From positions 1-45,951 of the forward strand of contig CALGTK010000085.1 of NCBI GenBank assembly GCA_937904325.1: a stretch of DNA of 45,951 nt. Direction: 5' to 3'. How positions within the stretch are numbered: position 1 is the stretch's first letter; each line of letters opens with the position of its first letter. This DNA comes from an uncultured Planctomyces sp. (GTDB lineage Bacteria; Planctomycetota; Planctomycetia; Planctomycetales; Planctomycetaceae). Below are positions 1 to 8,799 of this stretch, one piece after another. The notes below the pieces were generated by a model, which was given only the letters and a program-made list of their open reading frames with translations, searched no databases and had not been told where the DNA came from. Both the position numbers and the translations under genes were made by a program.

Positions 1-1
1 T

Positions 2-745
2 CACAGCATCGAGTACGAACGCGGCAAGGCGACAGACGGCACCGGCCCTATTCAGCAACCGTATATCTCGTTGCCGTTTGAATCAAAGTCAACGTTCAGA
101 AATATGGTGGCATTGTCGGTGCCTGTCTGGGATCAGAACAATGTGAGCATCATCGGAGTTCTGGCCCGCACGACGCATCTCGAGCAACTACTTTCGCAAT
201 ACCGAGGAAGTATTCGCGGAAGTAATGGAGTCACTAGAACAATCGCTCTTGCCGATAACCGAAACGGGCGTTTACTCGACCACTCGCGATTGGCCAGCGT
301 CGACTCCGGTGATGCATCACCGACTGACGCACTCGTCAGTTCAGAGGCGAGCCTTGAACTGACCGAGGATGTTGCAATTGCTGAAACTACTCTCCAGCGC
401 ATCCGAACCGCTGGGGAGACTGCAGTCCGTCTTGAACATTATGAAGATCCGCTTCAAACGATTGATCCGAAAGGTTCGAGCGGCGAATGGCTGGCAGCGT
501 TTTCCTCTGTTGGAGAAACGGACTGGACGGCGATCGTGCAGGAACGTCGTTCGGATGTCTTGAAACCAGTCTTCGAACTTCAGGCCACATTGAGAATGTA
601 TGCTTGGATTGCGTTCGGAATTGCCGGCACCGTTGTGGCTGCATCCTGGTACATCGTCCTGAAATCAATAAACGAGCGAGGAATCCGGCACTGGTCTCGG
701 AGTGTTCGTCGCAACCCGCGAGGCTCTGATACTCCGTCGCCTTAG
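2..745 (+). CDS. Cache-domain membrane sensor protein, C-terminal part (5' partial)
   Basis: The reading frame is open from base 2, so this is the 3' part of a gene that begins outside the window; the TTG at 71 is not a real start. About 247 residues are visible. The early part (AVP-type strand followed by IIGVLARTTHLEQLL) resembles the distal half of an extracellular dCache sensor domain. A single hydrophobic segment follows (WIAFGIAGTVVAASWYIV) and then a short basic tail. In planctomycetes such C-terminal Cache modules are often attached to an N-terminal serine/threonine kinase, but the kinase part is not in view, so that link is inference. The stop at 743-745 lies 10 bp before the EamA gene on the same strand, so co-transcription is possible. 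Confidence 0.6.
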   Translation, partial: HSIEYERGKATDGTGPIQQPYISLPFESKSTFRNMVALSVPVWDQNNVSIIGVLARTTHLEQLLSQYRGSIRGSNGVTRTIALADNRNGRLLDHSRLASVDSGDASPTDALVSSEASLELTEDVAIAETTLQRIRTAGETAVRLEHYEDPLQTIDPKGSSGEWLAAFSSVGETDWTAIVQERRSDVLKPVFELQATLRMYAWIAFGIAGTVVAASWYIVLKSINERGIRHWSRSVRRNPRGSDTPSP

Positions 746-755
746 ATAGTTCCGC

Positions 756-1694
756 ATGAATTCTGAGCATCGCTCAAATCAGCCGCTGACAATATCGGCA
801 GTCGTTCTGACTTTACTGACGGTTGTTCTGTGGGCCGGCACGCCGACGGCGGTTAGATTTTCAACGGATCTCGTGCCGCCGGTGTCTGTCGCCGGTTTGA
901 GATTCGCTGTCGCGATCGTGTTTATGTTTTTCTGGTCGATGTTTCACGGCACGAGTCTGAGACTGACCTGGTACGAACTCCGCAAACCGTTGATCGGTGG
1001 CGTCCTGCTGTTTTTTCAGATCGGACTTTTCACCCTGGGGATCCACTGGTCAAACGCGTCGCACGGCACAATCTTTATTAACACTTTCATCTTCTGGCTC
1101 GTCGCGATTGACCACTTCATCACAAAGACGGAACGGCTTTCGGCCCGGCTAATCATTGGTCTCGTACTGGCTGCTTTCGGAGTCGGTTTGATCCTGGCGA
1201 CGACTGGTCGGCCAGATACGGAGACCGTTCTTGAAAATGCGTCACTCGACGGTGACCTGCTATTAATCCTCAGCGCTCTGATTCTTGCGGTGAAGATTGC
1301 TTACACAAAACATTCAGTCGGGAGCATCCACCCGGACAGTTTTATTTTCTGGCACGCGGTTTTTGGTACGGTGCTGTTTGCCTTGTGGGGCTACACTGTC
1401 GAAGGGTTTCGTTTTTCGATCCTCGCAGTTCTTCACGACGCAAAGACACAAGCCGCATTGGCAGGCATCGCCTACCAGGGAATCGCCGTCGCCGGATTGT
1501 GCTTCGCGATTCAGGCTCGGCTGCTTAAAAAACACTCCGCGTCAAAAATTGCAGTCTTCAGTTTTGCGACGCCGCTGTTTGGAATCCTGTTTGCCGTACT
1601 CCTTCGCGGAGACCCTGTGTCACCGTGGTTATTTGTTTCTGGAGCGGCCGTCGCGATCGGAATCCTGCTCGTAAACCTGAAGCCTTCTTCGTGA
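756..1694 (+). CDS. EamA/DMT-family transporter
   Basis: A 312-residue inner-membrane protein with about ten hydrophobic segments in two similar halves, as in the EamA (drug/metabolite transporter) family. The first segment carries the typical VVLWAGTPTAVRFS pattern, and the second half repeats the fold from about residue 165 to the C-terminus. Length is normal for the family. Substrate cannot be told from sequence; EamA members export or import small metabolites such as amino acids. ATG at 756 is the first start after the upstream gene. The stop TGA at 1692-1694 overlaps a possible GTG start of the following DUF2306 remnant, suggesting the two were once translationally linked. Confidence 0.85.
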   Translation: MNSEHRSNQPLTISAVVLTLLTVVLWAGTPTAVRFSTDLVPPVSVAGLRFAVAIVFMFFWSMFHGTSLRLTWYELRKPLIGGVLLFFQIGLFTLGIHWSNASHGTIFINTFIFWLVAIDHFITKTERLSARLIIGLVLAAFGVGLILATTGRPDTETVLENASLDGDLLLILSALILAVKIAYTKHSVGSIHPDSFIFWHAVFGTVLFALWGYTVEGFRFSILAVLHDAKTQAALAGIAYQGIAVAGLCFAIQARLLKKHSASKIAVFSFATPLFGILFAVLLRGDPVSPWLFVSGAAVAIGILLVNLKPSS

Positions 1695-2375
1695 TCTTTC
1701 TGTGCAAACCGGTCGATCCGACAAGAAGAGTCTCATCGAGATGGAGAACACAGGCTGTTCTTACGACTGCAATCTGCCTGCTGAGTCTTAAGGTCACGCT
1801 GACCGTCGTGATGAACTATCGCGATTACCTGCCGCCGAATTTCGAGTCAGACTTTCTGCCCGGCCGAGACTCGTACTTTTTCGGTACGTACCAATGGGCA
1901 TTCTACACTCACATTGCTGCGGGCCCTTTGACATTGATCCTCGGGCTGTTCCTCTTGAGTGATCGTATGCGAAAGCAGTTTCCCCGATGGCATCGCTACG
2001 CCGGAAGAATGCAGGTCTACTTGTTCTTCTGATGGTGACTCCAAGCGGCGTGTGGATGGCTATGTATGCCTGGACGGGAGTGTCGGCTTTGCATCGCTAG
2101 CGGTGGCAACCGTCTGGTTGGGCCGGCGAGCTGCGGTTCGAAGGCGTTTCGTGCAGCATCGTCGCTGGATGATGAGATGTTACATCCTGCTGTGTTCAGC
2201 CGTCGTGCTGCGTCTCACGGCCAGATTCTTCATCGTCACAAACATCGCAGGCGATTGGTTCTACCCGATGACCGCATGGGCAAGCTGACTGATTCCTCTT
2301 GCTGTGTTCGAGCTGTTCGCTGTGAAACGGCCTGCCGGCGATGGCCCGCTCCATGGATTTCTGGAGCCCCGGTAA
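1691..2375 (+). pseudogene. DUF2306 membrane protein, broken by frameshifts and a stop
   Basis: Three frames together spell one DUF2306-type predicted membrane protein. Frame A (from about 1691, GTG) has hydrophobic segments and FPRWHRYAGRMQVYL, and stops at 2030-2032. The next frame continues as LVLLMVTPSGVWMAMYAWTG from about 2019 and stops near 2099. A third frame carries on with FASLAVATVWLGRRAAVRR and HRRWMMRCYILL, as in intact family members. It meets TGA at 2286-2288, after which the same frame reads LIPLAVFELFAVKRPAGDG to TAA at 2373-2375. Two frameshifts plus one stop, the stop standing where a Trp codon would fit, indicate a decayed gene; assembly errors are the alternative. Family assignment rests on the R-W-H-R-x-x-G and H-R-R-W-M-x-R motifs. 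Confidence 0.75.
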
Positions 2376-2650
2376 GGCAGTCCGAAGCTGCTGAAACGTC
2401 ATCAGATTCACTACACGCGTCCTCTACACGACAACATGCCAAATGTGACTGCTCAGCCCGTGACGAATCGTAAGATATATCCAATCCGTGACTTACGTCG
2501 TACGTGATCACAAGCGGCACTCATGCTGCGTTCCAAGTTGGCCTGCTGTGCCGCTCAGCCACCTGGTACTTCAGCCATTCCCTGAAGTCGCCAATCAAAA
2601 GTGCCTGAGCAAAGATTCCACAATCCTGTTCACCACGAAGGGGCAGAAGA

Positions 2651-3214
2651 ATGAAACATCTAATCGCCATTGCCGCTGTTGGCCTCCTTGGTCTTCAGCA
2701 AGGCAACAGTGCTTTCGCTCAGGCCAGTCACGCTCAGGCCAGTCACGCTCAGGCCAGTCACGCTCATGATCGAGCCCGGTCGACATTCGGCGAAAGGCGT
2801 CACGTAGACACGCTGGCCGATCGACTGCAGCGGGAAGCAAATACGATCTGCTGGGAAATGTACAACCATTATCAACACGAGCAAGGTTACCGCGAGACCT
2901 ACCGCGAGGTGTACACGGCCCTCGAAGACGCCATCCACATTCACGATCTCGCACACGACGACGCTCATCGCGGAACGGACCATGAGAATCACATCGTGGA
3001 AGACCTGCATGACATGGATCGGCTGTTCCATCACGTTGTAGACGACATCAGACACTGGTCGTCAAGAAACCACTACCACCGCCACGACCTGGCTTACCGA
3101 ATGGAGCGATTCGAATCGACGCTACACCATCTCATGAACGACTATGGCGTCAGAAGTAAACGACCAGCACCGAAACCGGAAGGCCCGGGCAAGCCGCCAG
3201 TTCCTTCACGCTAA
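2651..3214 (+). CDS. His-rich secreted protein with QASHA repeats
   Basis: A 187-residue protein with a Sec signal peptide (MKHLIAIAAVGLLGLQQG...AFA, cleavage probably after AFA). Directly after it are three perfect QASHA repeats encoded by a 15-bp tandem repeat. The rest is hydrophilic, helix-prone and rich in His, Asp and Arg (for example HDLAHDDAHRGTDHENH), ending in a Pro/Lys-rich tail. A run AAGGGG sits about 7 nt before the ATG as a ribosome binding site. I do not recognise a family. The His/Asp content would suit periplasmic metal binding, but that is only an inference. It faces gatB convergently and has no obvious operon partner. Confidence 0.7.
   Translation: MKHLIAIAAVGLLGLQQGNSAFAQASHAQASHAQASHAHDRARSTFGERRHVDTLADRLQREANTICWEMYNHYQHEQGYRETYREVYTALEDAIHIHDLAHDDAHRGTDHENHIVEDLHDMDRLFHHVVDDIRHWSSRNHYHRHDLAYRMERFESTLHHLMNDYGVRSKRPAPKPEGPGKPPVPSR
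2717..2761 (+). repeat. 15-bp tandem repeat, three perfect units
   Basis: Unit GCTCAGGCCAGTCAC occurs three times head to tail with no mismatches, at 2717, 2732 and 2747, and a fourth unit starts (GCTCA) before diverging. The unit is in frame and encodes Gln-Ala-Ser-His-Ala just past the signal peptide. Unit length is a multiple of three, so copy-number change would keep the frame. Confidence 0.95.
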
Positions 3215-3259
3215 CAAAACCCAGGGGCAGCGTTTCAAAGGTGCCGGACCTGCGGGGCG

Positions 3260-4753
3260 TCACGATGTCAGCTTGTCGATGATCATCTGACGGACGGAGC
3301 CGGCGTCGGCGCCTTTCAGTTCGCGCATAACCTGGCCGATCAATGGACCAACTGCTTGTTGTTTTCCGCCACGGACGTCTTCGACGGCTTTGGCGTTGCG
3401 CTCGTTGCCGATCACTGCCTGAATCGCGATGTCGATTTTTCCGGTATCCTGCACTTTACCGAGGCCCTTGTCAGCGATGATTGTGTCGACTGAGTTGGCA
3501 GTTACGTCCGAGCCATCGTCGGACTGCGCAAGTAGTTCGGTGAAGACCGCTCGCCCACTCTTTATCGTAATCTCGCCTTTCACAATCTTCTGAAGAACGG
3601 TTCCCAGAACGGACGCCAAAATGGAGAATTCCGCGATCTCGATCTTGCGATCGTTGAGTTCGCGTTGGACATCCTGCGTCAGCCAGTTGGCCGCTTGCTT
3701 GCCGTCGCCGCAGACCGAAGTGACTTCATCAAAGTAGTCAGCATACTCTCGGCCCTGATCAACGATCACGCTGGCGTCGTAGTCGGAGAGCCCAAGATCG
3801 CTGACGTAACTATTGCGACGATCGGCGGGAAAGACACACAACGTAGCTCGAATGGCGTCAAACTGTTCGTCAGTCGTGGTCACCGGCACGAGGTCAGGAT
3901 CGGGGAAGTACCGGTAATCTGCGGCGTCTTCTTTGCCTCGCTGACCAAAAGTCTGCCCGCGATCGGCGTCCCAGCCGCGAGTTTCTTTCGGGACGTCGCC
4001 AATGCGTTTGCGGTCGGTTTCCCATGCTTTGATCTGCCGCTTGATCTCGTGCTCGATCGCTGCTTCGACTCCGCGAAAGCTGTTCAGATTTTTCACTTCG
4101 ACGATCGGTGTCGGGATCTTCTCGCCGTCCTCGTGAACGTGCAGGTTCACGTTGGCATCGCAACGCATGCTGCCTTCCTGCATGTTGCAGTCGGAAACCT
4201 CGATGTATCGGAGTAACAGGCGGAGTTCTTCAAGAAACACGCGAGCTTCTTCCGCCGAGCGGATATCCGGTTCCGAAACAATTTCAAGCAGCGGAGTACC
4301 GGTTCGGTTGAGGTCGACCTTGCTGTCACCACCACGACCGGATTCGTCGTGCATATTCTTGCCAGCGTCTTCTTCCAGGTGAGCTCGAATCAGCCGCACT
4401 TTGGTTGTTTCGCCCGACGACGGCAGCGTGACCTCAACCCAGCCGTCGTAGCTGAATGGCAAATCGAACTGGCTGATCTGATAAGCCTTCGGCAGATCCG
4501 GGTAGTAATACTGCTTACGGTCCCACTTGGTGAAGTTTGCAAGGTTCAGGTTCAACGCCATCGCGGTTTTCTGCGACAGTCGCAACGCTTCCTGATTCAT
4601 CACAGGCAGTGAACCAGGCAGGCCGATGCACACCGGGCACGTCTGCACGTTTGGGTTGTCCGGATTGAAAAGGTTCGGGCAGCCGCAGAACAGTTTTGAC
4701 TTCGTCAGAAGTTGAACGTGAACTTCGAGCCCGATGATCGGTGTAAATTCCAT
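3260..4753 (-). CDS. gatB: Asp-tRNA(Asn)/Glu-tRNA(Gln) amidotransferase subunit B
   Basis: A 497-residue GatB. GatB binds the misacylated tRNA and carries the kinase-like site that activates Glu or Asp on tRNA for amidation, using ammonia delivered from GatA. Seen: the N-terminal [14 protein letters not shown] start, [13 protein letters not shown] with surrounding CxC cysteines (CGCP), the HLEEDAGK and [13 protein letters not shown] signatures, [10 protein letters not shown], and the C-terminal YqeY/tail domain ending [11 protein letters not shown]. Length is typical. It lies 78 bp downstream of gatA on the same strand and is presumably in the gatC-gatA-gatB transcription unit. A purine-rich GAGAG precedes the ATG. 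Nothing unusual was seen. Confidence 0.97.
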   Translation of the reverse strand: MEFTPIIGLEVHVQLLTKSKLFCGCPNLFNPDNPNVQTCPVCIGLPGSLPVMNQEALRLSQKTAMALNLNLANFTKWDRKQYYYPDLPKAYQISQFDLPFSYDGWVEVTLPSSGETTKVRLIRAHLEEDAGKNMHDESGRGGDSKVDLNRTGTPLLEIVSEPDIRSAEEARVFLEELRLLLRYIEVSDCNMQEGSMRCDANVNLHVHEDGEKIPTPIVEVKNLNSFRGVEAAIEHEIKRQIKAWETDRKRIGDVPKETRGWDADRGQTFGQRGKEDAADYRYFPDPDLVPVTTTDEQFDAIRATLCVFPADRRNSYVSDLGLSDYDASVIVDQGREYADYFDEVTSVCGDGKQAANWLTQDVQRELNDRKIEIAEFSILASVLGTVLQKIVKGEITIKSGRAVFTELLAQSDDGSDVTANSVDTIIADKGLGKVQDTGKIDIAIQAVIGNERNAKAVEDVRGGKQQAVGPLIGQVMRELKGADAGSVRQMIIDKLTS

Positions 4754-4831
4754 ATCGACTCTCGTCTGCTGGTTCAGCTTGTAAGAGGAACAATGCAGTT
4801 TGCAGGGTGGCGGTTCTTCGTAATTCCGCAG

Positions 4832-6295
4832 CTAGCTGAATGACGGACGCTTTGTATGCCAGACCGTTTCGCGTTCGAACATCCGAGCGGCTCGTAGCAG
4901 CTTCTCTTCTTCGAACGGTCCGGCCAGAAGTTGCAGACCGATCGGTAAACCGTTGCTGCTGAATCCAGCCGGCACGGACACTCCCGGAATGCCCGCCAGA
5001 TTGGCACTGATTGTGCAAATGTCTGACAAGTACATCTGCAGCGGATCATCAACGAGTTCACCGATTTTGAAGGCAGGTGTCGGGCAGGTTGGCCCTGCAA
5101 GGACGTCAACGTTTTCGAAAGCGGCGTCGAAGTCGTTGCGGATCAGCCGTCGTACCTTTAGACCTTTCAGGTAGTACTGATCGCTGTAGCCTTCTGATAG
5201 AGCAAATACGCCGAGCATGATTCGGCGTTTGACTTCCGCTCCAAAACCTTCAGCTCGGCTGGCGGCGTACATGTCGATCATGTTTTCAAACTGCTCAGCT
5301 CGTCGTCCGTAGTGAACTCCGTCATAGCGTGCGAGGTTGCTCGATGCTTCTGAGCAGGCAATCAAATAGTAGGTCGCAACCGCATATCTGGTGTGCGGCA
5401 GTGAGACTTCAGAGACTTCAGCACCAAGCGATCGATAGACGTCGATAGCTGCTCGAATCGAAGCATCGACGTCTGAATCGATACCTTCACCAAAAAATTC
5501 AGAAACCACGCCGACGCGCAGGTTTTCAAGTGGTTGCTCGACCGTCGCTGAGTAACCTGGAACTGGACGGTCGACGCTGGTCGAGTCCCGTACGTCGTAG
5601 CCCGCGATCGATTCAAGCAGCCGTGCGGTGCCTGTTACGTCGGTCGCAAACGGGCCGATCTGGTCGAGCGAACTGGCAAAAGCAACAAGTCCATATCGAG
5701 AAACACGACCGTAAGTTGGCTTCATTCCGACCACGCCACAGAACGAAGCCGGCTGACGAATGGAACCTCCAGTGTCACTGCCAATTCCCATCGAAGCCAG
5801 TCGAGCACCGACTGCCGCTGCTGAACCACCGCTGGAACCACCTGGTGCGTGGTCGATGTTCCAAGGGTTTCTCGTTACTTGCAGAGCAGAGTTCTCAGTC
5901 GATGACCCCATTGCAAATTCATCGAGGTTAGCCTTTCCGATGATGATCGCGTCGGCGTTCTGCAACTGCGTCGTCACGTGAGCGTCGTAAGGTGGAACGA
6001 AGTTCTCCAGCATTCGACTCGCGCAGGTTGTTGCCAGGCCCTTCGTGCAGATGTTGTCCTTCACGGCGACCGGCAGCCCGGCCAGCTTGCCAAGCGATTC
6101 GCCACTTGACCGCTTCCGGTCGACTTCAGCAGCTTGAGTCAGTGATCCTTCGGAGTCGACCGACAGGAATGCTCCGACAGTTTCGCCGTGGGCGGAAATC
6201 TCGTTGAGATAGGCCTGTGTCACCTCGACAGCCGAGACAGTGCCATTCTGCATCGCGTCGAGAAGCTGGCCGGTTGTTGATCCAGTTATGTCCAT
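4832..6295 (-). CDS. gatA: Asp-tRNA(Asn)/Glu-tRNA(Gln) amidotransferase subunit A
   Basis: A 487-residue amidase-signature enzyme that hydrolyses glutamine and passes ammonia to GatB. The catalytic Ser-cisSer-Lys triad is visible: Lys79 in LPVAVKDNI, Ser154 in the GGSSGGSAA signature and Ser178 in SDTGGSIRQP, the same numbering as well-studied GatA proteins. The C-terminal part (AGIPGVSVPAGF, GLPIGLQLL) is also canonical. gatC lies 75 bp upstream and gatB 78 bp downstream, all on the minus strand. Presence of GatCAB implies that at least one of Gln-tRNA or Asn-tRNA is made by transamidation in this organism. Confidence 0.97.
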   Translation of the reverse strand: MDITGSTTGQLLDAMQNGTVSAVEVTQAYLNEISAHGETVGAFLSVDSEGSLTQAAEVDRKRSSGESLGKLAGLPVAVKDNICTKGLATTCASRMLENFVPPYDAHVTTQLQNADAIIIGKANLDEFAMGSSTENSALQVTRNPWNIDHAPGGSSGGSAAAVGARLASMGIGSDTGGSIRQPASFCGVVGMKPTYGRVSRYGLVAFASSLDQIGPFATDVTGTARLLESIAGYDVRDSTSVDRPVPGYSATVEQPLENLRVGVVSEFFGEGIDSDVDASIRAAIDVYRSLGAEVSEVSLPHTRYAVATYYLIACSEASSNLARYDGVHYGRRAEQFENMIDMYAASRAEGFGAEVKRRIMLGVFALSEGYSDQYYLKGLKVRRLIRNDFDAAFENVDVLAGPTCPTPAFKIGELVDDPLQMYLSDICTISANLAGIPGVSVPAGFSSNGLPIGLQLLAGPFEEEKLLRAARMFERETVWHTKRPSFS

Positions 6296-6370
6296 CGCAA
6301 ATCAGCTCCGGGGTTCCAGGTCTGACGCCTGGTTTTCGGGATTGAGTAAAGCACGAGCCGTCAACGACCG

Positions 6371-6661
6371 TTACGCATTTTCCAGAATCTGCGGAACGAG
6401 GAAGTACTTTCCGTCTGTCTTCGGCGCATTCGACAGAGACTCTTCGCGAGGCAGACTTACTCGTGTTTCGTCAGCACGAAACGCGTTAAAGACATCAGCG
6501 ACGTGAGCCATCGGCTCGACTTCTGAAACGTCAACTTCGTCCAATACGGCAACGTAATCGAGGATCTCACCAAGCTGGTGGCCGATTTGTTCCAGCTCTT
6601 CTTCGGACAGTTTCAGGCGAGCAAGCGTCGCCACTTTCTGGACGTCTTCTGGACTCAGCAT
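6371..6661 (-). CDS. gatC: Asp-tRNA(Asn)/Glu-tRNA(Gln) amidotransferase subunit C
   Basis: A 96-residue GatC, the small subunit that wraps around and stabilises the GatA-GatB complex. Typical features are the opening VQKVATLARLKLSEEE, the middle GEILDYVAVLDEVDVSEVEP, and the C-terminal region with TRVSLPREESLSNAP and YFLVPQIL. A strong Shine-Dalgarno sequence (GAGGAGAG) precedes the ATG at 6661. It is the first gene of gatC-gatA-gatB. Confidence 0.95.
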   Translation of the reverse strand: MLSPEDVQKVATLARLKLSEEELEQIGHQLGEILDYVAVLDEVDVSEVEPMAHVADVFNAFRADETRVSLPREESLSNAPKTDGKYFLVPQILENA

Positions 6662-6778
6662 GGGATAACTCTCCTCATTCGACCTTCCGAGCGGTTGAAA
6701 ACTTCCGACACAATATCTCGCTCGCTGGTGCTCGATCGGGCCACAGAAATCTTCAGAAACCGCAGATCAGACATGAAA

Positions 6779-6810
6779 GCACCCCGGCTGCCTGGAAGCA
6801 GTCGGGGTGC
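6779..6810 (-). terminator. Hairpin downstream of rpmB
   Basis: Arms at 6779-6791 and 6798-6810 form a 13-bp GC-rich stem with a single G-T wobble and a 6-nt loop. On the minus strand it begins about 66 nt past the rpmB stop and is followed by TTTC, a weak T-tract. It separates rpmB from gatC and probably ends rpmB transcription. Confidence 0.65.
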
Positions 6811-6876
6811 TGATATTTCTCGTTCGAAATTCTTGCACTTTCGCGATTTCTCTACGAAAGGCTGCGTACAGTCGAT

Positions 6877-7140
6877 CTAGCCCTGGCCGGGAATCGTAAA
6901 CGGCTCTCGTACCACAGCTTTTTGAATCCGATTCGACCGAATGCAGTTTACACAGACCTTTTTCCGAGCCGCACCTTCCGGCGTCTGGATACGGATGCTC
7001 TGCAGATTCGGGTAGTAATATCGCTTGGTGATGCCCGTCGTTTTTCGACCGTTACCACCGAGGTACTTGGCTTTACCGCGTTGTGCGAGCTTGTTTCCTC
7101 GCCCCGCCTGTTTGCCGCAAACGTCGCAAACCCTTGTCAT
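6877..7140 (-). CDS. rpmB: 50S ribosomal protein L28 (bL28), zinc-binding form
   Basis: An 87-residue bL28. ATG at 7140 is chosen because it starts the family's MTRVCDVCGK; the same frame is open upstream to 7311 but reads nothing recognisable. Two CxxC pairs (Cys5/Cys8 and Cys63/Cys66) mark the zinc-binding variant of L28. The centre (NGRKTTGITKRYYYPNLQ) is typical. It sits alone between the DUF1501 gene and the gat genes, with a hairpin terminator downstream. Confidence 0.93.
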   Translation of the reverse strand: MTRVCDVCGKQAGRGNKLAQRGKAKYLGGNGRKTTGITKRYYYPNLQSIRIQTPEGAARKKVCVNCIRSNRIQKAVVREPFTIPGQG

Positions 7141-7336
7141 AACTCGACTTTCTCTTCTTCGGACGGGCTTCCCCGTGGATCGCAATTCAATGGAGCGAGG
7201 GATTGTAACCTGGCGGTCTTCCGTATCAAGTCCGCCGAAAACGCGGAGTTTTGGCGACCGAGACTCATTATTCGAACCGCTGAACCAAGGGCATATCGGC
7301 AACCCAATCAACCGAAGCTCAGTTCCGTCTCAGCCT

Positions 7337-8779
7337 TCACGAAATAATTTCGTTGACGACGTCTCCGTAGACGTCGGTCAGGCGGAAATCCCGACCGGCA
7401 TAGTTGAAGGTGAGACGTTCGTGATCCAGGCCGAGCAGGTGCAGGATCGTCGCGTGCCAATCATGAATGCTGACAGGATTCTCGATCGCTTTGTGACCGA
7501 ACTCGTCGGTCGACCCGTATCTCGTCCCACCTTTGACTCCGCCGCCGGCCATCCAGGTCGTGAAGCCTTTGTTGTTGTGATCTCGGCCGGTTCCGCTTTG
7601 GGCGTACGGAGTCCGGCCGAACTCGCCCGCCCAGATGACCAGCGTGTCTTTCAGCATGTCGCGTTCTTTGAGATCCGCAAGTAGTGCTGCGACCGGCTGG
7701 TCCGTTGCGGCGCAGCTTTCAGTGAGGTTGCCCTTCAGATCGAAATGATGGTCCCACCCGACGGGGGCGGTCAGCTCGATGAAGCGAACGCCGGCTTCGG
7801 CCATGCGCCGAGCCAACAGGCACTGTCTACCGAATCGATCAGTCGGCAATCCCGAACCGATACCGTACGACTTGAATGTAAATGATTGCTCGGACTTCAG
7901 ATCGAGCAGCGCGGGCACCGAGTTCTGCATCCGGAATGCAAGTTCAAACGTCTCGATCGCTCCTTCAATCTCGGGGTGATGGACATCGCGTTTCAGCTTG
8001 GATGAGTTCAGCTCGCGAATCAGATCGAGTTGTCGCCGTTGTTGCTTCGGTGAGATTCGCAAATTGCGGATGTTCTTCAGCGGCGGGCCAGGCTCCTGAT
8101 CGACGCCCATCAGTTTGGCGTAGAATCTGGGAATTTGATTCGTACCGATCTTCGTGGCCTGAAAGATGGACGGCAGAAAACTGGTTCCGTAGTTTCTTGC
8201 ACCACCATTGTCTGATGGCGGATTGAGCGTAATGAACCCCGGCAGGTCCGTGTTCTCAGTACCCAGACCGTAAACCGTCCAAGCTCCCATCGAGGGACGA
8301 GTGAACTGAAAGCTGCCTGTGTGAAGCTGAGTGAATGCCTGAGAATGGTTCGGCAATTCGGTCTGCATGCTGTGAATCATGCAGATGTCGTCTGCATGCT
8401 TCGCGACGTTCGGACACACGTCAGAAAACCAATGACCTGACTGCCCATGTTGAGAGAATTTGAAAGGCGACGGCATCATCCGTGGACCGTTTTTCCTGGT
8501 ATCATTACCAGCCTGCTTTGCGAGCATCGGTTTATGATCGAACAGGTCAACGTGCGACGGTCCTCCGTTCATGCAGAGGAAGATGACGCGTTTCGCTTTT
8601 GGTACGAAGTGCGTCGGCTTAGGAGCAAGTTCGCTGTCTGACTTACCTGCAGCCCGCGCAGCCTCGTTCTGAGCCAGCCCGGCGAAGGCCAGGTAACCGA
8701 ACCCCGTCGCCAGAGACTTCAGTGCGGCTCGGCGCGGCTGAGTGATTTGAGACAAGATAGACGGTGTATCGAACGTCAT
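7337..8779 (-). CDS. DUF1501 family protein
   Basis: A 480-residue DUF1501 protein, a family related to the sulfatase/alkaline phosphatase fold and very abundant in planctomycetes. The N-terminus has a Tat-like leader (PRRAALKSLATGFGYLAFAG), so export is likely. Typical phrases are FLCMNGGPSHVDLFDHKP near residue 68, the WDHHFDLKGN region, and the C-terminal WAGEFGRTPYAQ, GRDHNNKGFTTWMAGGGVKGG and HDWHATILHLLGLDH. AGGAAG precedes the ATG. It follows the cytochrome-DUF1549-DUF1553 gene with a 20-bp gap, the usual pairing for these families. Catalytic function is not established; a role in polysaccharide or sulfated-sugar use is often suggested. Confidence 0.93.
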   Translation of the reverse strand: MTFDTPSILSQITQPRRAALKSLATGFGYLAFAGLAQNEAARAAGKSDSELAPKPTHFVPKAKRVIFLCMNGGPSHVDLFDHKPMLAKQAGNDTRKNGPRMMPSPFKFSQHGQSGHWFSDVCPNVAKHADDICMIHSMQTELPNHSQAFTQLHTGSFQFTRPSMGAWTVYGLGTENTDLPGFITLNPPSDNGGARNYGTSFLPSIFQATKIGTNQIPRFYAKLMGVDQEPGPPLKNIRNLRISPKQQRRQLDLIRELNSSKLKRDVHHPEIEGAIETFELAFRMQNSVPALLDLKSEQSFTFKSYGIGSGLPTDRFGRQCLLARRMAEAGVRFIELTAPVGWDHHFDLKGNLTESCAATDQPVAALLADLKERDMLKDTLVIWAGEFGRTPYAQSGTGRDHNNKGFTTWMAGGGVKGGTRYGSTDEFGHKAIENPVSIHDWHATILHLLGLDHERLTFNYAGRDFRLTDVYGDVVNEIIS

Positions 8780-8799
8780 GGCTCACGCTTCCTTTCAGT

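Noticed and set aside
3665-4216. 183-codon plus-strand frame inside gatB
   Set aside because: GatB is fully conserved on the other strand.
6316-6332. Small hairpin CCAGG/CCTGG between gatA and gatC, followed by TTTT on the plus strand
   Set aside because: The T-run is on the strand opposite the gat genes and the stem is only 5 bp, so it is unlikely to act as a terminator.
7025-7684. 219-codon plus-strand open frame over rpmB and the end of the DUF1501 gene
   Set aside because: Both minus-strand genes are certain; this frame is a shadow.
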